Shown piece by piece: positions 33,296 through 40,956 of a DNA stretch of 40,984 nucleotides. The position numbers were made by a program, and so were the translations under genes. Each line of letters starts with the position of its first letter. Position 1 is the stretch's first letter. Source of the stretch: Actinomycetota bacterium (GTDB lineage Bacteria; Actinomycetota; Thermoleophilia; Solirubrobacterales; Solirubrobacteraceae); contig VAYS01000027.1 in the NCBI GenBank assembly GCA_005883215.1, positions 1 to 40,984 on the forward strand, read 5' to 3'. The notes under the pieces are model-generated. The model had not been told where the DNA came from. It was given only the letters and a program-made list of their open reading frames with translations, and ran no database searches.

Positions 33296-35257
33296 GTGCC
33301 CGCCAGGTTCTCGATCGCCCACGTGACCCCGTACCCCTGGGAGGAGCGCGCCGACGTCAACCTGTTCGTCGAGCGAGTGACCGGGGAGCTGGCCGAGCGC
33401 GGACACCGGCCGCTGGTGATCGCTCCGTCGCGCTCGCAGGCCGTGGTGCGGCGCTCGCGCCAGGCGCTGCGCCGGCTCCGGGAAGATCCTGACGCCTTGC
33501 TGCAGGGCCGGGGGTTGGAGGTCACCGCGGCCGGCGTCCCGCTGGTCGCCGTCGGCGAGGTGCTCGACGTTCCGGGGGCGGCCGGCCGCCGCGGCGCGCT
33601 GCCGATCGACGTGGCCCGGACGGTGGAGGAGCTGCTCGTCGGACTGGCCTCGGACTTCGTCCACGTGCACGAGCCGTTTGCCCCGAGCACCGCCAGCGCC
33701 GCCCTGCGCCACTCGCGCTCGCTGAACGTGGGCAGCTTTCACGCCCCGACCGAGCGGGTGGTGTCCACCCAGCTGGCGCGCAAGGTGGTGGAGCTGTTCT
33801 TCGGCCGGCTCGACGCGCGCACGGCGAGCTTCGCCGCCACCGCCGAGCTCATGCGCCGCTACTTCCCCGGCGAGTACCGCGTGGTCCTGCCCGGAGCCGA
33901 CCCTCCCGCCGCCGACGGGCGCGCGAGCGCCAAGCGCTCGGCCGCCGCTTCCCGGGTCGCCGACCACGCCGGGCCGGTGCGGATCGCCTTTGCCGAGGAG
34001 GAGGAGCGCCCGGCCCAGCGCGTGCTCCTGCGCGCGCTGCGGCGACTGCCGCTGGAGCCGGGGTGGGAGGTGACGGTCCTGACCGAGCGCGGGGCCTCCT
34101 CCTCGACGCCGCTGCGCGCCGAGCTGCGCGAGCGGGTGCGCGTGGTCTCCGCGGCCGAGCTGTCGGAGGATGAGCTGCTCGACTGGGCCGACGTGCTGGT
34201 GTGCGCGTCGGACGGCGCCGCGCCCGCCCCCGGCCTGCTGCTGCGCGGCCTGGCCGCCGGCGCGGTGCCCGTCGCCTCCCGGCTGCCGGCCTACGAGGAG
34301 GCGTTGGCCGAAGGGGGCGCCGGGCTGCTGTTCGAGCCCCGTGACGTCGAGGTCCTGGCCGGCCAGCTCGGCCGGCTGATCGCCGACCCCGAGCTGCGCG
34401 CGCGCTTGGTCAAGGGCGCCGCCGAGTCGCGGGCGAGCCTGACCTGGCGGCGGGTGGCCGATGAGCTCGAGGACGTCTACGGCCAGGTGGCCGCCCGGCG
34501 CAAGGCGCCCCCCGCCGACGGCGCGCTGCGCCGACGGCTGGCCTCGCGCGCGGTGATCGACGTCGATCTGCACATGCACACCGACCACTCCCACGACTGC
34601 GCCACCCCGGTGGAGGTGCTGCTCGCCACCGCACGCCAGCAGCGCCTGGGGGCGATCGCGGTCACCGACCACAACGAGATCTCCGGGGCGCTGTCCGCCG
34701 CCGCCCAAGCGGACGGCCTCAAGGTGATCGTCGCCGAGGAGATCAAGACCGCCAGTCAGGGAGAGGTCATCGGGCTGTTCCTCTCCGAGCGCATCGAGCG
34801 GGGGCTCGATCTGGCCGAGACCATCGCCCAGATCCGCCACCAGGGCGGCCTGGTCTACGTGCCCCACCCCTTCGACCGGCTCCACGCCGTCCCCGACTAC
34901 GAGCACCTGCTGGGCATCCTCGACGAGATCGACGCGATCGAGGTCTTCAACCCCCGGGTGGCGATCGGCTCGTTCAACGAGGAGGCCGCCCGCTTCGCGG
35001 CCAAGTACCGGATCCCCGCTGGCGCGGGCTCGGACTCCCACGTCCCCCAGGGCCTGGGCTCGGTACGGGTGCGCATGCGCGACTTCGACGGTCCCGAGGA
35101 GTTCCTGGCCTCGCTGCGCGAGGCGGACATCGTCACCCGGCCCACCAGCCTGCTCTACGTCCAGGCGCTGAAGTTCCTCCAGACCAAGGCCCGGCCCCAG
35201 GCCAGCCGGCAGGCCAGCCGTCGTCGGCGCGCCCGCCGCGCCCTGCGCAACTCCTGA
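33296..35257 (+). CDS. Fusion of a degenerate GT-B glycosyltransferase (GT4-like) and a PHP phosphoesterase (653 aa)
   Basis: Residues 1-400 have a GT-B layout: SIAHVTPYPWEERADVNLFVERV, DFVHVHEPFAPS, NVGSFHAPTE, and GLAAGAVPVASRLPAYEEAL with GGAGLLFEPRDVE. The donor-phosphate loop, normally G-R-x-x-x-x-K-G, reads RIAFAEEEERPAQ (229-241), lacking the Arg/Lys pair, so transferase activity is doubtful. Residues 421-620 are a PHP domain with metal-site motifs DLHMHTDHSHD (424-434), AVTDHNE (455-461), VAEEIK (479-484), VPHPFD (522-527) and GSDSH (578-582), all intact. An Arg-rich tail ends the protein. Start GTG 33296 follows the -10 TATGCT. The neighbours are inositol-lipid genes; a phosphatase acting on an inositol- or sugar-phosphate is plausible but unproven. 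The stop overlaps the UDG-like start (TGATG). Confidence 0.83.
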   Translation: MPARFSIAHVTPYPWEERADVNLFVERVTGELAERGHRPLVIAPSRSQAVVRRSRQALRRLREDPDALLQGRGLEVTAAGVPLVAVGEVLDVPGAAGRRGALPIDVARTVEELLVGLASDFVHVHEPFAPSTASAALRHSRSLNVGSFHAPTERVVSTQLARKVVELFFGRLDARTASFAATAELMRRYFPGEYRVVLPGADPPAADGRASAKRSAAASRVADHAGPVRIAFAEEEERPAQRVLLRALRRLPLEPGWEVTVLTERGASSSTPLRAELRERVRVVSAAELSEDELLDWADVLVCASDGAAPAPGLLLRGLAAGAVPVASRLPAYEEALAEGGAGLLFEPRDVEVLAGQLGRLIADPELRARLVKGAAESRASLTWRRVADELEDVYGQVAARRKAPPADGALRRRLASRAVIDVDLHMHTDHSHDCATPVEVLLATARQQRLGAIAVTDHNEISGALSAAAQADGLKVIVAEEIKTASQGEVIGLFLSERIERGLDLAETIAQIRHQGGLVYVPHPFDRLHAVPDYEHLLGILDEIDAIEVFNPRVAIGSFNEEAARFAAKYRIPAGAGSDSHVPQGLGSVRVRMRDFDGPEEFLASLREADIVTRPTSLLYVQALKFLQTKARPQASRQASRRRRARRALRNS

Positions 35258-35910
35258 TGCACCCGGAGGGACAGCCACAAGAGCCGTCAAAAGCCCTGGG
35301 ACCGATGCCCACCACCGACGACGAGATCCGCGAGAAGTACCTGGAGCGAGCGATCCGCGAGCTCAACGCGCTCACCCGCGAGCTGCAGGCGTGCTCGCAT
35401 TGCCCGCGCGGGCAGACCACTCCGGTGCTGGGGTCGGGGCACCCGCAGGCCGACGTGTTCCTGCTCAAGCATTCCGCGGTGGCCTCGGAGATCGAGGAGG
35501 GCGTGGCCTTCTACGGGCGCAGCGGCAGCGCGCTGATGAAGGCGCTCAAGCGTCTGCAGATCGACCCCCTCGCCGTCTACGGCACGCTGTGCGTCAAGTG
35601 CCCGGTCGGCGACCCCTCGCTCGCCGACCCCGCCTGCGTGGCCCGGGTGGTCGAGGAGCTGGCCATCGTCCAGCCCAAGATCGTCGTGGTCATGGGGCCC
35701 GAAGCGCTGGCCGTGCTCAACGACCTCGACATCCCGCTGTCGCGCTCGCTCGAGCCCCGGCCGGGCGAGATCCAGCTGCTCACCCCGTCGATCGACGCGC
35801 TGTATGTCCCCAACATCGACGAGTCGCTCGACGACGAGGACACCAAGCGCGCGTTCTGGGTCGCGTTCCGGGCACTGGGCAGCTGGTACGAAGAGCTGCC
35901 CCCGTACTAG
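35257..35910 (+). CDS. Uracil-DNA-glycosylase-superfamily Fe-S protein with altered active site (217 aa)
   Basis: Resembles family 4/5 UDGs by its Fe-S cysteines, Cys46-x2-Cys49, Cys115 (CVKC) and Cys127, by FYGRSGSALMKAL (family FVGRSG..L) and by IVQPKIVVVMGPEAL. The catalytic motif GEAPG is replaced by LLKHSA near residue 70, and the second motif HP(S/A) by LYVPNID, so classic uracil excision is unlikely. Residues 80-83 are acidic. ATG at 35257 overlaps the fusion gene's stop (TGATG); an in-frame ATG at 35305 matches the start of conserved-looking sequence. Translational coupling to the GT-PHP gene is probable. Function unknown. Confidence 0.75.
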   Translation: MHPEGQPQEPSKALGPMPTTDDEIREKYLERAIRELNALTRELQACSHCPRGQTTPVLGSGHPQADVFLLKHSAVASEIEEGVAFYGRSGSALMKALKRLQIDPLAVYGTLCVKCPVGDPSLADPACVARVVEELAIVQPKIVVVMGPEALAVLNDLDIPLSRSLEPRPGEIQLLTPSIDALYVPNIDESLDDEDTKRAFWVAFRALGSWYEELPPY

Positions 35911-35959
35911 GCGCCGGCCGGCGCGTGCGGCGGATAAGGATGCGCTCGCGCCCCGGCCG

Positions 35960-35965
35960 TAGGGT
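35960..35965 (+). promoter_or_regulatory. Possible -10 TAGGGT before the second NTF2-like gene
   Basis: TAGGGT lies 12 nt before GTG 35978, a longer spacing than in the other cases; the leader would be about 5 nt. No Shine-Dalgarno sequence fits better. Confidence 0.3.
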
Positions 35966-35977
35966 GGGTGGCCATCG

Positions 35978-36379
35978 GTGCATTCGAGCGGCCAGATAGT
36001 CGAGCGCTTCTACGCCGTCCAGCGGTGCTTCTACGCCGGGCAGGCGGTCGCGGACGAGCTGCGGGAGGTGCTCGCCGAGGATGTCGTCTGGCACGTGCCC
36101 GGCCGCAGCGCGATCGCCGGCGAGTACCGTGGGGTGGACGAGGTCCTGGCGTACTTCGCCCGCCGCCGCGACCGGGCCGGCGAGACGTTCCTCGTCACCG
36201 GGCGGGGGATGCTGGCCGAGGGTGAGCGCGTCGTTCACTTCGCCGACGGCGAAGCGGAGCTGGGCGGAGTGCGCCGCAGCTGGCGCACGGTGGGAATCTT
36301 CCGGATCGCCGAGGGCCGGATCGCCGAGTGCTGGCTGCTCCCCTTCGACCAGTACGAGTTCGACGAGATCTGGGCGTAG
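35978..36379 (+). CDS. NTF2/SnoaL-like protein (133 aa)
   Basis: Cone-shaped NTF2 fold: first helix IVERFYAVQRCFYAG, then LREVLAEDVVWHVPGRSAIAGEYRG, DEVLAYFARR, and the final strands VGIFRIAEGRIAECWLLPFDQYEFDEIW. The VVWHVPG..IAGEYRG and WLLPFDQ...IW patterns are typical of the ketosteroid-isomerase-like SnoaL_2 group. Complete, unlike the related gene at 10676-11087. Catalytic residues vary too much in this group to assign a reaction. GTG start at 35978. Confidence 0.78.
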   Translation: MHSSGQIVERFYAVQRCFYAGQAVADELREVLAEDVVWHVPGRSAIAGEYRGVDEVLAYFARRRDRAGETFLVTGRGMLAEGERVVHFADGEAELGGVRRSWRTVGIFRIAEGRIAECWLLPFDQYEFDEIWA

Positions 36380-36459
36380 GGCCGGCGCGCCGTCGGGCGG
36401 CGGAACCACCTCTACCGACCGCGCCGGCACGCGCCCCGCACATCGTGTCGGCACCGGGG

Positions 36460-36465
36460 TAGGAT
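36460..36465 (+). promoter_or_regulatory. Leaderless-type -10 TAGGAT before the small Zn-ribbon gene
   Basis: TAGGAT is followed by 8 nt (cgatcacc) and ATG at 36474, with no Shine-Dalgarno sequence; transcription would start at or near the A of ATG. Confidence 0.48.
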
Positions 36466-36473
36466 CGATCACC

Positions 36474-36653
36474 ATGGACCTCGAGGAACACACGCTCGAA
36501 GCGGCCGGCGAACGCTGCGAGGAGTGCGGCGCGAAGCTCACCCCCGAGGAGCTCAAGGTGGTGATGGAGAGCGGGGGACCGACCCTGTGCGCGATCCACG
36601 CCACCGACGTGCTGCCCCTCGAGGAGGAAGCGGCCGAGGACGAGACCGCCTGA
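36474..36653 (+). CDS. Small zinc-ribbon-like acidic protein (59 aa)
   Basis: Cys15-x2-Cys18 (CEECGAKL) and Cys39-x2-His42 (LCAIHATD) form a CxxC...CxxH set suited to one zinc ion. The ends are strongly acidic (MDLEEH, LEEEAAEDE). Such mini zinc-ribbons occur widely in actinobacteria, often without a known role. Very short for an unassisted call, but the Cys/His pattern, the -10 eight nt upstream and the clean ATG support it. It ends 8 nt before the convergent oxidoreductase stop. Confidence 0.68.
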   Translation: MDLEEHTLEAAGERCEECGAKLTPEELKVVMESGGPTLCAIHATDVLPLEEEAAEDETA

Positions 36654-36661
36654 GCGCGCGC

Positions 36662-37603
36662 TCAGCTGGTCAAAAGAACGATCTTGCCCAGCTTGCCCCC
36701 AGCGGCAAAGCGCTCGTAGGCGTCGGCGGCCCGGTCGAGCGGGAAGGAGTCGGACACCGGAACCCGTACCTCGCCCCGCGCCAGCAGGGGCAGGACGTGG
36801 CGCTCCATCAAGCGCGCGGTGAGCGCCTTCTCCTCCAGGGGCCGGGGGCGCAGCGTCGAGCCGCTGATCCGGGCGCGCTTTCCCATCACGGCCAGGAGAT
36901 TGAGCTCGCCCTTGGCCCCGGCGCCGACGCCGATGACGACCACGCGGCCCCCGGGCGCGAGCGCCTCGAGGTTTGAGGACAGGTTGGGGGCGCCCACCAG
37001 CTCGAGCACGACGTCGAACGGGCCGTGCTCGGCAAAGCCGTCGGGCCCGATCACGTCGGCGCCCAGCGCCGCCACCTCGGCGTGGCGAGCACGGTCGCGC
37101 ACCGTGGCCACCACCGAGGCTCCGGTGGCCCGGCCGAGCTGGATCGCCGCGGTGCCGACCCCACCGGCCCCCCCGTGGACGAGCAGGCGCTCGCCCAGGC
37201 CGAGCTCCGCCTGGGTGAAAAGCGCGTCGTGAGCGGTGGTGAAGACCTCGGGTACGCCACCGGCCGCGGGCCAGTCCAGAGCTTCGGGGACCGGCATGAG
37301 CTGGCGCTCGTGCACGACGGCCAGCTCGGCCTGACCGCCACCTCCAACGACGGCCATGACCCGATCGCCCTGGGCAAAGCGTCTCGCACCGGCGCCCAGC
37401 TCGGCCACCTCGCCGGCGAGCTCTAGGCCGGGGATGTCGGGCGGGGAGCCGGGGGGAGCGGGGTAGGCACCGGCGCGTTGCAGCATGTCGGCGCCGTTGA
37501 GGCCGGCGGCCCGCACGCGGACCAGGACCTCGCCCGCGCCGGGCTGGGGGTCGGCGTGCTCGGCGACGACGATCTCGCCGTCGCGGACGGTCGCGGCGCG
37601 CAT
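36662..37603 (-). CDS. Zinc-independent quinone oxidoreductase-type MDR dehydrogenase (313 aa)
   Basis: Medium-chain dehydrogenase/reductase of the NADPH:quinone oxidoreductase (zeta-crystallin) group. N-terminal GroES-like part AATVRDGEIVVAEHADPQPGAGEVLVRVRAAGLNGADMLQRAG (NxxD in place of zinc ligands) and PDIPGLELAGEV; nucleotide site LLVHGGAGGVGTAAIQLGRATGA; C-terminal LDRAADAYERFAAGGKLGKIVL. No catalytic or structural zinc Cys set is seen. Substrate unknown; quinones or enones are usual. ATG at 37603 lies 8 nt after TAGACT. Confidence 0.9.
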   Translation of the reverse strand: MRAATVRDGEIVVAEHADPQPGAGEVLVRVRAAGLNGADMLQRAGAYPAPPGSPPDIPGLELAGEVAELGAGARRFAQGDRVMAVVGGGGQAELAVVHERQLMPVPEALDWPAAGGVPEVFTTAHDALFTQAELGLGERLLVHGGAGGVGTAAIQLGRATGASVVATVRDRARHAEVAALGADVIGPDGFAEHGPFDVVLELVGAPNLSSNLEALAPGGRVVVIGVGAGAKGELNLLAVMGKRARISGSTLRPRPLEEKALTARLMERHVLPLLARGEVRVPVSDSFPLDRAADAYERFAAGGKLGKIVLLTS

Positions 37604-37611
37604 GCCGGCGC

Positions 37612-37617
37612 AGTCTA
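37612..37617 (-). promoter_or_regulatory. Leaderless-type -10 TAGACT before the quinone oxidoreductase
   Basis: On the minus strand TAGACT is followed by 8 nt (gcgccggc) and ATG at 37603, with no Shine-Dalgarno sequence. Confidence 0.46.
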
Positions 37618-37652
37618 GGCCGGGCGCCTGCTCTCAGCCCTGCTTCGCCGCT

Positions 37653-37961
37653 CTACCGGGCCGTGATAGCCACCGCGCAGGCCACCGACGGGGTGTTGCC
37701 CGGGACGGTGTTGGTCGGGTTGCTCGTGCCCCCGCCGACACGTTGATGTCGTCAAAGCCCAGCCGGTTGGCGGTGAAGATGCCGACGATCTCCCTGTTGG
37801 CCGACGGTCCCCTGCCCGAGAGGACGAACTTGCCGGCGCTTGGTGCTCTGGCCGGTCAAGGCAACGACCAGGGCCAACAGGGCGGCGCAGCCGGCGGCGA
37901 TCCCCACGACCCCCTGCGCCTATGTGGGCTGCCCGCGATAGCGGCGCCACAGGCCCTTCAT
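37653..37961 (-). pseudogene. Decayed small membrane-anchored or secreted protein gene
   Basis: The 370-nt gap between the oxidoreductase and the methyltransferase holds a broken gene. From ATG 37961: MKGLWRRYRGQPT, an in-frame TAG, then AQGVVGIAAGCAALLALVVALTG (a membrane or signal helix). A +1 shift after QSTK is needed to continue AGKFVLSGRGPSANREIVG and FTANRLGFDDINVSA. One more G in a GGGGG run then leads into GGGTSNPTNTVPGNTPSVA and CAVAITAR, then TAG at 37655-37653. Start and final stop are in the same phase, as two compensating shifts would give. A GTG at 37907 could be a later start that avoids the internal stop. Either a real pseudogene or several sequencing errors. Family not recognised. 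Confidence 0.55.
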
Positions 37962-37973
37962 GGCGCGGCGACC

Positions 37974-39407
37974 CTACCCGCCGCCAGCTGCCCACCTCTC
38001 CAATAACGCCACGCACTCGATGTGCGGCGTCTGGGGAAACATGTCCACGGGGCGCACGCGACGCAGCGACCAGCCGGCCTCCACGATCTGGGCCGCGTTG
38101 GGCGCCAGCGTGGTCGGGTTGCACGAGACGTAGACGATCCGCCGCGCCGCGCACTCCACGATCCGACGCACGACCTTGGCCGACAGTCCGGCCCGCGGGG
38201 GATCCACGACCACCAGGTCCGGACGTCCCGCTTGCTCGGTGAGCTCGCGCAGAGCAAGTCGCACGTCGGCCACCTCAAAGCGTGCGTTTGAGATCTGGTT
38301 GCGCTCGGCATTCTCCTGGGCGTCGCGCACGGCGTCGGGCACCACCTCGAGCCCCCACAGCTCGCCCAGGCGCGGCGCGAGCGACAGCCCGATGGTGCCG
38401 ATCCCGCAGTACAGGTCAAATGCGCGCTCCCAGCCCTCCAGGGCGGCGAACTCGCGCGCCGTCTCATACAGGGTCTCGGCCATCTCGGTGTTGGTCTGAA
38501 AGAACGCCTCCGGCGAGATCCCCAGCTCCAGCTCGAGCAGGCGCTCGGGAAGCCGGGCCGAGCCCCTGATCAGCTCGGTGGCGCCACCGCTCGTGATCTC
38601 GGCGCGCGCCTCGGTGCGCGTCCACAACAGCGAAGCGTCGCCGAGCGCGAGCGCGAGCTCGTCGAGCTCCAGGCGGGCGGGGGTCGTCACCAGGCGCACC
38701 TGAAGCGCCCCCGTGCGCCGCCCCTCGCGCACCACGAGGTGGCGCAGGATGCCCTCGCCGGTGCGCCGGTCGTGTGCCGTCAGTCCGGCCTCGCGCGCCC
38801 ACCCCAACACGAGCTCGCGCGCGGCATTGCCGGCGGCGGAGGCGAGCAGGCAGTCGTCGACCGCCACCACCCGGTCCCAGCGACCGGGCTCGTGAAAGCC
38901 GCACACGAGCCGGCCGGTGTGGTCGGTGCCGAAGGAGTATTCGAGCTTGTTGCGGTAGCGCCACTGCTGGCGGGCGGGCACGATCGCCTCGACCGCGTCG
39001 CCCGAGAGGCCGCCGAGGCGCCGCAGAGCGTCACGGACCTGGTCTTCCTTGACCGCGAGTTGGCGCTCGTAGGGCAGCACCTGCCAGGGAACGCCGGGAT
39101 GATGGGCCTGCTCGGGCACCCGCTCGGCCGCCGGCTCGAGCAGCCGCTGCACGCGGGCCTGGGCGTAGGAGCGCTTGCGCTTGACCACCCGGGCGAGCAC
39201 GCGGTCGCCGGGCACAGCGCCGGGGACGAACAGCACGTATCCGTCGTGTCGGGCCACCCCGGCGCCGCCGTGGGCGAGCGAGTCGATGCTCAGCTCCAGC
39301 TCGGCGCCGACGGCCGGCCGCGCCGAGCGCGGGCCGCCATCCGGGCGCGAGCCGGTGCCAGGCGGGGGAGCGTCGGACTCCGGGCGGGGAGCGGGCGAGA
39401 CGGGCAC
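37974..39407 (-). CDS. TrmA/RumA-family RNA uracil-C5 methyltransferase lacking the Fe-S cysteines (477 aa)
   Basis: SAM-dependent 5-methyluridine methyltransferase for rRNA or tRNA. N-terminal TRAM domain (ELELSIDSLAHGGAGVARHDG), SAM-binding FDLYCGIGTIGLSLAPRLG, DPPRAGLS, catalytic nucleophile Cys429 in YVSCNPTTLA and base Glu464 in HIECVALL. RumA/RlmD-type enzymes have CxxxxxCGGC ligands before QLQHLxYExQL; here the segment reads AHHPGVPWQVLPYERQL, with no Cys, so no [4Fe-4S] cluster is expected. 23S or tRNA target cannot be decided. Start GTG at 39407, in a 22-nt divergent gap with the metallopeptidase. Confidence 0.88.
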   Translation of the reverse strand: MPVSPAPRPESDAPPPGTGSRPDGGPRSARPAVGAELELSIDSLAHGGAGVARHDGYVLFVPGAVPGDRVLARVVKRKRSYAQARVQRLLEPAAERVPEQAHHPGVPWQVLPYERQLAVKEDQVRDALRRLGGLSGDAVEAIVPARQQWRYRNKLEYSFGTDHTGRLVCGFHEPGRWDRVVAVDDCLLASAAGNAARELVLGWAREAGLTAHDRRTGEGILRHLVVREGRRTGALQVRLVTTPARLELDELALALGDASLLWTRTEARAEITSGGATELIRGSARLPERLLELELGISPEAFFQTNTEMAETLYETAREFAALEGWERAFDLYCGIGTIGLSLAPRLGELWGLEVVPDAVRDAQENAERNQISNARFEVADVRLALRELTEQAGRPDLVVVDPPRAGLSAKVVRRIVECAARRIVYVSCNPTTLAPNAAQIVEAGWSLRRVRPVDMFPQTPHIECVALLERWAAGGG

Positions 39408-39414
39408 GCCGATC

Positions 39415-39420
39415 TAGGAT
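39415..39420 (+). promoter_or_regulatory. Leaderless-type -10 TAGGAT before the metallopeptidase
   Basis: TAGGAT is followed by 9 nt (ggcaggcgc) and ATG at 39430, with no Shine-Dalgarno sequence. It lies inside the 22-nt gap to the divergent methyltransferase GTG, so the two promoters must overlap; the minus-strand -10 is less clear. Confidence 0.48.
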
Positions 39421-39429
39421 GGCAGGCGC

Positions 39430-40956
39430 ATGGATCTGGCCGGTTACCGCGCGCGCGGGGAGCGGTTCTGCCGGGATCTCGGCCGGGCGCAGTATCGGCA
39501 ATTTGCCGGGCACCAGCCGCCCGGGGGCCCGGCCGCGGTGGAGAGGAGCTATGGGGATCTGTTCAGCGGCGACGCGGTCACCGAGCTTCGAGAGCTGGTC
39601 GCCCGCGCCTCCGGCCCCGGTGACCGTCGCGAGCAAGCGTTGCTGCGCTTCGCCGCCGAAGGCTGCCTGGTCTCCTGCGCCCGCGAGCTGGAAGCCGAAG
39701 CGCACACGCGAGAGCAGGCGATCGAGCTGGAGATCGGAGGCCGCTCGCTCGCCCTGGCCGACGCCGCTCGTTCCCAGGCCGTCGAGCCCGACCCCGCCCG
39801 CCGCGCAGCGATCGAGCGAGCCCGGCTGGCCGCGATCGAGCGAACGCTCAACCCAGTACGAGCCGAGGCCCTGGAGCAGGTTCAATCCCGCGCACGCGAG
39901 CTGGGCTGGCCCTCGTACCTGGCTCTGCACGAGGAGGTGTCCGGCATCGACCTGGCGGCCACGGGCGAGGCCTGCCGGGTCCTGCTCGACACCACGGCCG
40001 GCGCGTATGGCGAGGCGCTGGGTGACGTAGCCCAGGCGGTGCTCGGCGTGGAGGTCGGCGAGCTGGGCCATGGCGACCTCCCGCGCCTGCTGGCCGGCGA
40101 GCCGACGCCGGACACCGGGGAGGGGTTCAATACCCGTCGGCTGTGGTCCTCCTGGCGCGAGACGCTGGCGGGGCTGGGGCTCGACCCCGCCCCGCCCGGC
40201 GTGCGGATCGATCTCCAGGCGCGCCGGGGAAAGTCGCGGCGAGCATTCTGCGCACCGGCCCGAGTTCCGGGAGAGATATACGTCGTGGTCTCACCCGTGG
40301 GGGGCCGGGAGGATTTCGCCGCGCTGTTTCACGAAGGGGGACACGCCCAGCACCTGGCGTCGGTGGACGCGGAGCTCGACTTCGAGCATCGACACCTGGG
40401 CGACAACTCGGTCACCGAGGCCTTCGCCTTCCTGTTCGAGCATCTGATCGACGCCTCGTGGTGGAGAAGCGCGCACCTGGAGCTCACCGGCCCGGACCGG
40501 GTCGGTTCCCTCGAGCGGCTGCTGATGCTGCGCCGCTACGCGGCCAAGCTGCTGTTCGAGCTCGAGCTCCACGAGCGCGGCGCGGGCCCAACCGGCGGTG
40601 CGCGCTATCGCACCCTGCTGAGCGAGGCCACCGGCATCGACTGGCCGGCCGAGCTCTGGCTCGCGGACCTCGACCCCTCCTTCTACTGCGCGCGCTACCT
40701 GCGCGCCTGGGCGCTCGAGGGCGCCCTGGTCGCCGACCTGCGCGATCGCTTCGGAGAGTGCTGGCACCGCGAGCAGGGCGTGGGGGACCGGTTTCGCGAG
40801 CTGTGGCGCGACGGACAGCGCGTGGACGCCGCCGGGGTGGCGAAGCGACTGGGGGCCGGGTCTCTAGACCTGGCCATGGCGGCCGGCGCGGACAGCCGGA
40901 CGGCGCCTCCGCCGCCTGACGCTATTGCGCGAGCCGCTTCTCGATCGCGGCGATGA
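39430..40956 (+). CDS. M3-like zinc metallopeptidase (508 aa)
   Basis: Mostly helical gluzincin of the oligoendopeptidase/M3 type. Zinc site His301-Glu302-x2-His305 in LFHEGGHAQHLASVD and Glu330 in NSVTEAFAFLFEHL, 25 residues after the second His as in M3 enzymes. Further landmarks: RARELGWPSYLALHEEV, RAFCAPARVPGEIYVVVSP, LDPSFYCARYLRAWALE. No signal peptide, so probably cytosolic peptide degradation. The last 20 residues (APPPPDAIARAASRSRR) are low-complexity and overlap the end of a gene on the other strand, so the true C-terminus may be a little shorter. ATG 39430 follows the TAGGAT element. Confidence 0.83.
   Translation: MDLAGYRARGERFCRDLGRAQYRQFAGHQPPGGPAAVERSYGDLFSGDAVTELRELVARASGPGDRREQALLRFAAEGCLVSCARELEAEAHTREQAIELEIGGRSLALADAARSQAVEPDPARRAAIERARLAAIERTLNPVRAEALEQVQSRARELGWPSYLALHEEVSGIDLAATGEACRVLLDTTAGAYGEALGDVAQAVLGVEVGELGHGDLPRLLAGEPTPDTGEGFNTRRLWSSWRETLAGLGLDPAPPGVRIDLQARRGKSRRAFCAPARVPGEIYVVVSPVGGREDFAALFHEGGHAQHLASVDAELDFEHRHLGDNSVTEAFAFLFEHLIDASWWRSAHLELTGPDRVGSLERLLMLRRYAAKLLFELELHERGAGPTGGARYRTLLSEATGIDWPAELWLADLDPSFYCARYLRAWALEGALVADLRDRFGECWHREQGVGDRFRELWRDGQRVDAAGVAKRLGAGSLDLAMAAGADSRTAPPPPDAIARAASRSRR

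Noticed and set aside
37615..38154. 180-codon minus-strand frame between the oxidoreductase and the methyltransferase
   Set aside because: Its first part is a shadow of the methyltransferase C-terminus; the coherent protein segments in the gap lie in the frames described for the pseudogene.
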